Of a DNA stretch of 44,360 bases, positions 17,399-24,876 are shown piece by piece. Origin of the DNA: an uncultured Alphaproteobacteria bacterium. GTDB lineage: Bacteria > Pseudomonadota > Alphaproteobacteria > Parvibaculales > Parvibaculaceae. Where the stretch lies: positions 1-44,360 of the forward strand of contig CAISYL010000242.1 in the NCBI GenBank assembly GCA_903889655.1, in the 5' to 3' direction. A program made the translations under genes and the position numbers. Below the pieces are notes generated by a model. The model had not been told where the DNA came from. It worked only from the letters and a program-made list of their open reading frames with translations, and did no database searches. Within the stretch, counting starts at the first letter, position 1, and every line of letters begins with the position of its first letter.

Positions 17399-18244
17399 AT
17401 GACTCAATACACAGCCGAGAGCACGAGCGGGAACATTGAACTTGGCGATGTGACGCTCCGTTACCATGATGTGGGGACGGGCGATCCCGTGATCCTCCTG
17501 CATGGCGGTGGGCCAGGTGCTTCCGGCTGGAGCAACTACAATCGCAATGTCGATGCACTGGCGGCGCGCTTCCGTCTCTTCATCGTCGACATGCCCGGCT
17601 ACGGCAAATCCTCGAAGCCGGACATGAGCGACGATCCCTTTGGACATCGCGCGAATGTGCTTCTCGCCTTTGCCGATGCGCTCAAGCTTGAGCGGCCACA
17701 TCTGATCGGGAATTCGCTCGGCGGCGCCGTCGCACTCCGTATGGCGCTTGAAGCGCCGGAGAAGGTCGGCAAGGTGATCCTGATGGGGCCGGGCGGTGGC
17801 TTTTCGCCGCATCAGATCGCGCCAACCCAGGGACTGCTTGAGCTTCTCTTCTATTACGCCGGCGGTACGCCAACCCGTGAGAAGCTCGTCTCGTTCCTGA
17901 AGCACCTCGTCTTCGATCCGTCGGCAATCACCGACGATCTGATCGACGAGCGCTATAAGGCGAGTATCGAAGCCGATGTTCTCGCCTGTCCGCCCCTCGC
18001 CATTCCGAAGGGCCCCGTTCGCGGCGTCGATCTGTGGCGCGACCCGCGTCTTCAATTCTTGCAGAACGAAGTACTCGTAATCTGGGGTGCGGAGGACAAG
18101 GTCAATCCCGCCGACGGTGCATTGCTGTTCCAGAAGCTTATCCCGCGCTGCGATACCTACATCTTCTCCAAATGCGGTCACTGGGCGCAGTGGGAATATG
18201 CCGACAAGTTCAACGGCGTCGTAGCGGCATATCTATCAATTTGA
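17399..18244 (+). CDS. meta-cleavage product hydrolase (alpha/beta hydrolase, BphD/HsaD type)
   Basis: An alpha/beta hydrolase of about 281 residues (285 from the upstream ATG at 17387). It should hydrolyse the C-C bond of the ring-cleavage product to an acid and 2-hydroxypenta-2,4-dienoate. Counting from 17387, the triad is S110 (GNSLGGAV), D237 (GAEDKVNP) and H265 (CGHWAQWE), and the oxyanion loop is HGGGPGASGWSNY. This GGGPG pattern is typical of carbon-carbon hydrolases such as BphD, HsaD and MhpC. I prefer ATG 17399 because GGAATATCCG directly precedes it, the same ribosome-site context as dacC and the M23 gene here. It ends the catabolic operon. Confidence 0.93.
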   Translation: MTQYTAESTSGNIELGDVTLRYHDVGTGDPVILLHGGGPGASGWSNYNRNVDALAARFRLFIVDMPGYGKSSKPDMSDDPFGHRANVLLAFADALKLERPHLIGNSLGGAVALRMALEAPEKVGKVILMGPGGGFSPHQIAPTQGLLELLFYYAGGTPTREKLVSFLKHLVFDPSAITDDLIDERYKASIEADVLACPPLAIPKGPVRGVDLWRDPRLQFLQNEVLVIWGAEDKVNPADGALLFQKLIPRCDTYIFSKCGHWAQWEYADKFNGVVAAYLSI

Positions 18245-19029
18245 GTTGTTTCAGCCCATACCCAAACTTATTGAAGCCGACTAGGGGAGCGCTTTAGCCG
18301 CCGCTGCCCCCCGCAACAAAATCCTGCTCGGCAAGACGGCTGATTTGTTGAAATCCGTGGCCGGTGTGGGTTCGCGAAATAGCTGTGTCTTCGAGCCCCC
18401 GTGAGCCATTGAGGTTTTCCGGGGTACTGCATCAGTATGAAATTTGGGTAGCGTCTCAGTTTGAATCTTCGAGAGTATCCCACTCCGGTCCACAGCTAGT
18501 TGCGGGGCTTCCCGCTTTCTCGATGCGCCGCACCTCTGCTGCGGGCACGTGTGCAGGGGCATTCGCCGCAATCGGCCCGGATGATGCTGATGTCTTGGGC
18601 GCAGCCGACGCGATCGTCGAGATCGTCGACACGCCGTTCGGTTAGCGCCCCGTTCCGCGTGCACCATGATCCTACCGGGGACGGCGCGAATGTCGCTTTC
18701 GCGGTGCTCGACCGTCCGCGCGCCGAAATGCTTCGCAGCGTTAACAAGCCCGATCCGATGTTCGATATGACATATCCCTATGTCTTCGTTCGCCATCGAG
18801 GATGGGCTTTCGCTGGGCTGACGCTCCGTAAAACAAAAAGGGCTTCCGCCAGCTGATTGATCGTGCCCGGCTTTCGTTCCGGAGGGATACGAATCTGGAA
18901 AGTGGTGATGGCAGCAGGAATGGGCAAGAAAAGGGGTGGTTTGGGCATTCAGTTTTATTGCCTCGGCCCACGATACTGACGCTCAAGCAATCGCCCTCTC
19001 AGAGGGTGGCGTTAGTAGAAAGACATTCT
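18245..19029. other. 785-bp gene-free, possibly decayed stretch
   Basis: Between the C-C hydrolase and the SDR remnant. Overlapping short frames exist on both strands (for example minus-strand 18281-18796 and plus-strand 18500-18856), but none has a recognisable fold, a ribosome site or consistent codon use. Base composition is more mixed than in the flanking operons. It marks the boundary between the aromatic operon and the Baeyer-Villiger cluster. I see no intact gene, RNA or insertion-sequence ends. Confidence 0.5.
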
Positions 19030-19331
19030 GTGTCAAAAACTGAGATCGCAATTGTGGCAGCCGGTGGCCGGGGAATTGGCCGGAAGACCGTGATGCTAGC
19101 CGAGGACGCGATTGTCCTGCAGCCAGACGTCAGCTTCGTGACGCGCGCGCGAGGCGCCTTCGTGGGCTCCGGCGCGGAGAATATCCAATACCTAATCAAC
19201 AACGTAGAGGCGTCCTCGGGTGCCGGCTCGGCGACGATTGCCGAAGCCGAGTTGGAAAATTCGCTAGCTGGATATGCAGCTCGCCGAGCCACGGCGTCGA
19301 ATGTCCCCCAACAACCCATTTGGAGCCGCCC
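19030..19331 (+). pseudogene. decayed short-chain dehydrogenase fragment
   Basis: From a GTG at 19030 the frame reads SKTEIAIVAAGGRGIGRKTV, closely matching the N-terminus of the intact SDR at 27230-27988 (SDSKIAIVTGGSRGIGRNTV). A second match follows at about 19165-19250: IQYLINNVEASSGAGSATIA, then EAELENS, against the intact protein's FDYLVNNAGNSSAASFESIT, then EAEMDAL. The roughly 80 residues that should lie between are collapsed to about 25, the catalytic YxxxK region is missing, and the NNAG motif has become NNVE. The two nucleotide sequences also align base by base near the start. This is a broken relative of the intact gene, deleted internally and truncated. Confidence 0.7.
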
Positions 19332-21110
19332 ATGATAGACAAGGAAACCACTAAGGCCAGGTATCGCGCCGAGCGCGACAAGCGGCTGCGGGCGGATGGA
19401 ACTGCGCAATATCACCGCCTTGCCGGCGAGGTGGTCGCTGATCCCTATGCTCCCGTTGAGCCCCGTGAACCGAAAACCGACCACGTGACTTTCGCTTTCG
19501 TCGGCGGCGGCTTCGCAGGCTTGTTGACAGGCGCGCGGTTGGTGGAAGCCGGCGTCAAGGACGTGCGCATCGTCGATAAGGCCGGCGACTTCGGCGGTGC
19601 CTGGTACTGGAACCGCTATCCCGGGGCCCAGTGCGATACGGCGTCGATGGTCTACATGCCGCTATTGGAAGAGACGGGGCACAGGCCAACCGAGAAATAC
19701 GCACACGCCCCGGAAATTCGGGCTCAGTGCCAACGGATCGGCCAGCACTATGGCCTCTATGACCACGCCCTGTTTCACACCGAAGTGACAGACCTGACGT
19801 GGGACGATGCCCAGTCGGTCTGGCGCATCGAGACTGATCGCGGCGACGCCTTCACTGCCCAGTTCATCGGTCTAGGCACAGGCCCTTTGCACGTGCCGAA
19901 ATTACCAGGCATTCCGGGTATCGAGAGCTTCAAGGGCCACAGCTTCCACACGAGCCGCTGGGACTACGACTACACCGGCGGCGATCCACTGGGCGCGCCG
20001 CTCAGCAAATTGGCCGACAAACGCGTGGCTATCATCGGTACCGGCGCGACGGGCATTCAATGCGTGCCGCACCTGGCCAAGACCTGCGGTCAGCTTTTCG
20101 TCTGTCAGCGCACCCCTTCCTCCGTCGACGTGCGCGGAAATGCACCGATTGATCCGGACTGGTTCGCCAGCATCGCCACGCCCGGTTGGCAGCAGCGCTG
20201 GCTCGAGAACTTTACTGACAACCAGACCGGAGGGTTCGCAACGACCGAGGACCTGGTGCAGGACGGCTGGACCGATATGTGGCGCCGCGTCCGCGCCCGC
20301 ATTGAGAACATTCCGGCCGAGGAGCGCGATCTCGCGGTCATCGTGGAAGCTCTCGAGGACTCCGATTTCGAGAAGATGGATGAGATCCGCGCGCGGGTCG
20401 ACGCCGTGGTGGACGACGCGGCGACCGCGCAACGCCTGAAAGCCTGGTACCGTCAGCTCTGCAAGCGCCCGTGTTTCCACGATGCCTATTTGCAGGCCTT
20501 CAACAATTCCAATGTCTCCTTGCTAGACACCGACGGCAAGGGCGTCGAACGGATCACCGAGACAGCCATTGTTGTAGCCGGGGTCGAATACCCCGTCGAC
20601 TGCGTTATCTACGCCTCGGGATTCGAAATGGGCTCGCCCTATACCGAGCGTGCGGGATTTGACTTGGTCGGTCGGGAAAGTTTGGCCCTATCTGCCGCCT
20701 GGTCCGATGGGATGCGCAGCTTGCACGGCGTTTATGTGCACGGCTTTCCCAACGCCTTTTTCGTGCAAGCGACCCAGGGTGCGGCCCTGATCTCAAACGT
20801 GCCGCATAACTACACCGAGGCTGGGCGCTCCATTGCCCTGGTGGTGGCTGAAACCTTCAAGCGCGGCGCCTCAAGGGTCGAAGTCACCCAGGACGGCCAG
20901 GACAAGTGGGTCGAAGTCCTGCTCGCTGGCGGTCCCCGCAATCTTCTGAGCTTACCCGACTGCACACCGGGCTACTACAACAACGAAGGCCAGCCGCTCA
21001 GTCCGGCCGCCCGCTACGCCGTCGGGTACCCCCAAGGGCCGGCCGCCTACTTCCGCTATCTGGAGGGATGGAGAAAGTCCGGAGCGTTCGAAGGGCTGGC
21101 CTTTGAGTGA
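19332..21110 (+). CDS. Baeyer-Villiger monooxygenase (FAD/NADPH, class B)
   Basis: A 592-residue type I Baeyer-Villiger monooxygenase, which inserts oxygen next to a ketone to form an ester or lactone. The first Rossmann motif is GGGFAG at residues 58-63. The class fingerprint FxGxxxHxxxW is exact at F200-W210 (FKGHSFHTSRWD), and the second Rossmann motif GTGATG is at 236-241. The extended N-terminus before the FAD site resembles the PAMO/steroid/cyclododecanone monooxygenase branch rather than the shorter cyclohexanone enzymes. ATG 19332 has GGAG 6 bases upstream. The gene is followed after 40 bp by an MDR oxidoreductase; with the SDR and patatin-like genes it suggests an alcohol-ketone-lactone route. 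Confidence 0.94.
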   Translation: MIDKETTKARYRAERDKRLRADGTAQYHRLAGEVVADPYAPVEPREPKTDHVTFAFVGGGFAGLLTGARLVEAGVKDVRIVDKAGDFGGAWYWNRYPGAQCDTASMVYMPLLEETGHRPTEKYAHAPEIRAQCQRIGQHYGLYDHALFHTEVTDLTWDDAQSVWRIETDRGDAFTAQFIGLGTGPLHVPKLPGIPGIESFKGHSFHTSRWDYDYTGGDPLGAPLSKLADKRVAIIGTGATGIQCVPHLAKTCGQLFVCQRTPSSVDVRGNAPIDPDWFASIATPGWQQRWLENFTDNQTGGFATTEDLVQDGWTDMWRRVRARIENIPAEERDLAVIVEALEDSDFEKMDEIRARVDAVVDDAATAQRLKAWYRQLCKRPCFHDAYLQAFNNSNVSLLDTDGKGVERITETAIVVAGVEYPVDCVIYASGFEMGSPYTERAGFDLVGRESLALSAAWSDGMRSLHGVYVHGFPNAFFVQATQGAALISNVPHNYTEAGRSIALVVAETFKRGASRVEVTQDGQDKWVEVLLAGGPRNLLSLPDCTPGYYNNEGQPLSPAARYAVGYPQGPAAYFRYLEGWRKSGAFEGLAFE

Positions 21111-21150
21111 CCGCCCATCAACCCCGGATCGGGACGGAGAGGATTCAGTA

Positions 21151-22290
21151 ATGACGGACAAGAACCAGGGCCAAGGTCTGCAGCTACGCTCGCTGGTAAC
21201 GGAAGCGGGCGAGCTGCAGCTCTCGCTTGCCAGAGTCGATATCCCGACGCCCGGGGCAGATGAAATCCTTGTCCGTGTCGAGGGCTCGCCGATCAACCCC
21301 TCCGACCTCGGATTGTTGCTCGGCCCGGCCGACCTCTCGACCCTGAGCGTCACCGGCGCCGGCGAGGACGTGGTGGTCAGCGCGAATATTCCCTCGCAAT
21401 TCGCACGCGCCATCTCACCCCGCATCGGTTTGTCCCTGCCGGTCGGGAATGAGGGCGCGGGTGTGGTCGTCGACGCGGGGGCGGACTCCAAAGGTTTGGT
21501 CGGCAAAACCGTCGCTATTTCTGGCGGCGCTATGTACTCCCAATATCGCGTCGCGAAAGCGATTGAGGCGCTCTTGGTCCACGACGATGCGACGCCCAGG
21601 GATGCCGCCTCGTGCTTCGTCAATCCTCTCACGGCGCTCGGCATGATCGGTACCATGCGCATGGAGGGTCACACCGCGCTTGTCAACACCGCCGCTGCCT
21701 CCAACCTCGGCCAGATGCTCGTAAGGACTTGCCTGAAGGACGGCGTCGATCTGGTGAGTATTGTCCGCAAACCCGATCAGGTCGCGCTGCTGAAAGGCCT
21801 CGGCGCCAGACACGTGGTCGACTCCTCCGCATCGGGCTTCATGGATGATCTGATCGCCGCCCTAACAGAAACCGGTGCCACCATCGCCTTCGACGCCATC
21901 GGCGGCGGTAAGCTCGCTGCCCAGATCCTGGCCGGCATGGAGGCGGTGGCTGTCAGAAAGGGCGGCGCGTTTGGGCCCTATGGCTCGACCATCTTCAAGC
22001 AGGTCTACATCTACGGTGGCCTCGACACCGGACCCACCGAGCTTCTTCGCGCGTTCGGTATGAAATGGGGCCTGGCCGGCTGGCTTCTCCCATACTTCAT
22101 GGAAAAGGTTGGTCCCGCCGAGGTAGGCAAGTTGCGCCAGCGCGTTGCCGATGAGCTGAAAACCACTTTCGCCAGCCGCTACACCGCCGAGATCAGCCTC
22201 CTCGAAGCGCTCCAGCCCGAGGTGATTGCCGCCTACCACGGGAAGACCACGGGCGAGAAATACCTGATCAATCCCAATAAAGGTCTCTAG
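21151..22290 (+). CDS. MDR-superfamily NAD(P)-dependent oxidoreductase (quinone oxidoreductase/alcohol dehydrogenase-like)
   Basis: A 379-residue medium-chain dehydrogenase/reductase. The GroES-like N-terminal domain shows DEILVRVEGSPINPSDLGLL, and the nucleotide-binding domain centres on ALVNTAAASNLGQMLVR and later FDAIGGGKLA. The zinc-ligand cysteines of classical alcohol dehydrogenases are not apparent, so it is probably a zinc-free quinone-oxidoreductase-like enzyme. ATG 21151 has GGAGAGGA 7 bases upstream; a TTG at 21103 overlapping the previous stop is a weaker choice. In context it may oxidise the alcohol or reduce an enone feeding the Baeyer-Villiger step; the substrate is unknown. 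Confidence 0.85.
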   Translation: MTDKNQGQGLQLRSLVTEAGELQLSLARVDIPTPGADEILVRVEGSPINPSDLGLLLGPADLSTLSVTGAGEDVVVSANIPSQFARAISPRIGLSLPVGNEGAGVVVDAGADSKGLVGKTVAISGGAMYSQYRVAKAIEALLVHDDATPRDAASCFVNPLTALGMIGTMRMEGHTALVNTAAASNLGQMLVRTCLKDGVDLVSIVRKPDQVALLKGLGARHVVDSSASGFMDDLIAALTETGATIAFDAIGGGKLAAQILAGMEAVAVRKGGAFGPYGSTIFKQVYIYGGLDTGPTELLRAFGMKWGLAGWLLPYFMEKVGPAEVGKLRQRVADELKTTFASRYTAEISLLEALQPEVIAAYHGKTTGEKYLINPNKGL

Positions 22291-22368
22291 CGGTCCGGAT
22301 CTTCCGGCAGCGCGCCCATCCGCTCCTTGTCCGACCATGATCCCCACCTTGCGTCTCGGAGTTACTCA

Positions 22369-23157
22369 ATGAAGATGTCTCAGAACACAGTTCTTATCAC
22401 CGGCGGCACGAGCGGGATTGGTTACGCACTCGCCGCTCAGCTCCTGAAGCGCCGAAACACTGTGATCATCACGGGGAGAACGGAGGAGCGGCTGACAGCG
22501 GTTCGCCAGTCCCTAAGTGGCGTGCACACATACGTTTGTGATCAGAGCGATCCCGCAGCGATCGTTCGACTCTACGCCGAAGTTACGCGCGCGTTCCCAG
22601 ACCTCAATGTTCTCATCAACAATGCGGGCATCGGTCTGAAGCTCAATTTGAACGACACGACCCGCCCGCTCGAGGATCTGGAAAAAGAGATCAGGACCAA
22701 CCTGATCGGGCCGATCCAGCTCATCAATCAGTTCCTGCCCCAGTTGAAGCGTCAAAAGGCGGCCATGATCGTCAACGTCACGTCAGGTCTTGCGTTTGTT
22801 CCGCTGCCGCTGAAGCCGATCTACTGCGCGACCAAGGCTGCCATGCACTCGTATACGCAGTCTCTTCGCGTGCAGCTGAAGCACTCGTCCATAAAGGTCG
22901 TCGAACTCGCGCCGCCGGCGACAAATACTGATTTCAACAAGGGGCAAGAGGAAATGAATTCGGCCTCGTTGATGGATGTGAACAAGTTCGCCCGAGTGTC
23001 CGTCCGCGGCCTGGAGCGAGGTCGGGAAGAAATACTGCCTGGCATGAGCCCGATCATACGCTTGATAGGTCGTCTGCGACCTCATGCGACCTTCAGGAGA
23101 GCCGAGGCTGAGCAAATGGCTGTGCACGGTGAAGACAGCGCAAAGCGGCTCCAGTGA
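22369..23157 (+). CDS. short-chain dehydrogenase/reductase (DltE-like SDR)
   Basis: A 262-residue classical SDR. It shows the cofactor motif TGGTSGIG (about residues 11-18), NNAG, and the catalytic Y-x3-K in IYCATKAAMHSYTQSLRVQL. The pattern with KVVELAPPATNTDF and the C-terminal tail resembles the DltE/YdfG-like cell-envelope oxidoreductase subgroup. GGAG lies 7 bases before the ATG. It is in the Baeyer-Villiger cluster, where it could interconvert alcohol and ketone. Confidence 0.9.
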   Translation: MKMSQNTVLITGGTSGIGYALAAQLLKRRNTVIITGRTEERLTAVRQSLSGVHTYVCDQSDPAAIVRLYAEVTRAFPDLNVLINNAGIGLKLNLNDTTRPLEDLEKEIRTNLIGPIQLINQFLPQLKRQKAAMIVNVTSGLAFVPLPLKPIYCATKAAMHSYTQSLRVQLKHSSIKVVELAPPATNTDFNKGQEEMNSASLMDVNKFARVSVRGLERGREEILPGMSPIIRLIGRLRPHATFRRAEAEQMAVHGEDSAKRLQ

Positions 23158-23404
23158 CGGCGCTCCTCTACACCATGATGAACTTGATCAGCGCGGTGTC
23201 TGCGCCGATCGCGACGTATTTCTTTGCCAGTCCGGGAGCACTCCGCAGTGGACCGTCTGCGATCTCGACCGGCGGGTTTGCGGGCGATGTCCTGTTTTTT
23301 CGTGTCGTCCATGCGTGGAGCGGCCAACGAGAGTTCGCTCCGGCCTAAAGGAGTGCCGCTGTCAGCGTGGCCGTCTTGGAGCGGCTGCAAAAAGGGGAGA
23401 CTGC
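23158..23404. other. 247-bp spacer, possible gene remnant on the minus strand
   Basis: On the minus strand, ending with a TAG near 23170, a protein-like tail reads EIADGPLRSAPGLAKKYVAI and continues to GADTALIKFIMV. It has no start or ribosome site and its upstream part falls into the patatin-like gene region, so at best it is the end of a lost gene. The plus strand is also open for 64 codons directly after the SDR stop without a clear identity. I do not assign a function. Confidence 0.3.
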
Positions 23405-24271
23405 ATGATGGACCGAGCTTTGGTGCTGGGCGGCGGCGGGCCGGTGGGCATCGCATGGGAGGCAGGGCTGGCCGCGGGCCTTTTGGCTGAAGGGGTCGAC
23501 CTGGCGCGGGCGGATCGCACCATCGGCACCTCCGCCGGATCGTTCGTTGGCGCTCATTTGGCGGCGGGGCAGCCGGCGCTGGAGCTCTATGAGGCGCAGA
23601 TTGCGCTCAGCCGGCAGGACGCAGCTGAACGCGCCTCCAGCAATGAGCGTCTGCCGCAGCCCGACCCGACCCCTTTCCTAGCCCTTGTCATCCGACCCCT
23701 GGAAGAAGGCGAGACGCCGGAAATGCGTCGTGTGAAGATGGGAAAGTTGGCGCTCAGTACCAAAACTATTTCCGAGGACGCGTTCATCGGCCGCTTTGGC
23801 CAGTCGCTGCGCGGCCTTTCCTGGCCAAAGGGTTTTGTCTGCACAACGGTGGACGCCCTGACCGGGGCGTTCCGGCTTTGGGAGGAGAGGGACGGGGTGG
23901 AACTGGCGCGGGCCATCGCGTCATCATGCTCCGTGCCCGGCATTTTTCCACCCATTACGATCAAGGGGCGGCGCTACATCGACGGGGGTGCGCGCTCGCC
24001 AACATGTGTCGATGTGGCGGCGGGGGCGCGGCGCGTGGTGACCCTGGCCGTGGTCGGAGCCATGGCCAGGGAGCCATATCTTGCCCGTATTGCCGAGGAA
24101 TCGAAGGCACTGGGCGACGCCGCCCAAGTGCTGATCACCCCGGACGAAGCCGCCCTTGGCGTGTTCGGCCCGAACTTGATGAACGTCGCGGATCGGGCCG
24201 CCGTCGCCCGCTCGGGTTACGACCAGGGCTGCCGGGAGGCGGAGCGGGTAGGGAGGCTGTGGGGGCTTTGA
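23405..24271 (+). CDS. patatin-like phospholipase/esterase
   Basis: A 288-residue patatin-family hydrolase with a Ser-Asp dyad. The oxyanion-hole glycines are in LGGGGPVGIAWEAG (residues 9-15), the nucleophile S43 lies in GTSAGS, and the dyad aspartate is in YIDGGARSPT. No signal peptide or membrane segment is evident. GGGGAGA precedes the ATG; a second ATG three bases on is equally possible. In other bacteria such proteins act on phospholipids or acyl esters. Here it is the only esterase candidate beside a Baeyer-Villiger monooxygenase, so it may open the lactone or ester product, which is inference. Confidence 0.88.
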   Translation: MMDRALVLGGGGPVGIAWEAGLAAGLLAEGVDLARADRTIGTSAGSFVGAHLAAGQPALELYEAQIALSRQDAAERASSNERLPQPDPTPFLALVIRPLEEGETPEMRRVKMGKLALSTKTISEDAFIGRFGQSLRGLSWPKGFVCTTVDALTGAFRLWEERDGVELARAIASSCSVPGIFPPITIKGRRYIDGGARSPTCVDVAAGARRVVTLAVVGAMAREPYLARIAEESKALGDAAQVLITPDEAALGVFGPNLMNVADRAAVARSGYDQGCREAERVGRLWGL

Positions 24272-24413
24272 TCCGTGCGACGGCGGCCGGCCGCCAATCA
24301 GGTTGGTGTCTCTGCGCAGGCGCTGAAGCGCATGGCTGAATCGATTTGTGCGGGGCGATGAGCGCTTCCGCGAAAGCGGCACAACAGATGTGAACTTCGA
24401 TGAAGGTGGCGCG

Positions 24414-24863
24414 ATGATTACGATTCACGTGAACGGTACGCCGCAACAGGTGGATGCCGAGGATGGAATGCCTTTGCTGTGGGCAATCCGGGACGTGCTG
24501 AATATGACCGGCACAAAGTACGGCTGCGGCGTGGGCGCATGCGGCGCGTGCACCGTGCTGATCGACGGCGTCGCAATGCGCAGCTGTTCTTTTCCGGTGG
24601 GCCTTGCCGCGGGTAAGGACGTCACGACGATAGAGGGACTCAAGACTGGCGATACGCTGCACAAGGTGCAGCAGGCTTGGATCGATGCGCAGGTGCCACA
24701 GTGCGGCTATTGCCAGTCGGGACAGATTATGGCCGCTGTCGCGTTGCTTCAGGAGAAATCACGGCCGACCGAAGCCGACGTTGAAGAGGCGATGACAAAC
24801 ATTTGCCGTTGTGGCGCTTACACACAAATTCGTGCGGCCATTAATGCCGCGGCGAGAGCGTGA
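24414..24863 (+). CDS. iorA: isoquinoline 1-oxidoreductase-like small subunit, [2Fe-2S] protein
   Basis: A 149-residue protein with two [2Fe-2S] clusters, the small subunit of a molybdenum hydroxylase. The plant-ferredoxin type motif is YGCGVGACGACTVLIDG plus a later C, and the helical second motif is QCGYCQSGQ with CRCGAY. ATG 24414 has AAGGTGG 4-5 bases upstream. It is followed after 13 bp by the large subunit. The pair belongs to the IorAB-type membrane-linked group of xanthine dehydrogenase/aldehyde oxidase enzymes. Confidence 0.92.
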   Translation: MITIHVNGTPQQVDAEDGMPLLWAIRDVLNMTGTKYGCGVGACGACTVLIDGVAMRSCSFPVGLAAGKDVTTIEGLKTGDTLHKVQQAWIDAQVPQCGYCQSGQIMAAVALLQEKSRPTEADVEEAMTNICRCGAYTQIRAAINAAARA

Positions 24864-24876
24864 AGAGGTAACAAAC

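Noticed and set aside
18281-18796. 171-codon minus-strand frame after the C-C hydrolase
   Set aside because: Arg-rich middle, no recognisable domain and overlapping plus-strand frames of equal quality; treated as gene-free sequence.
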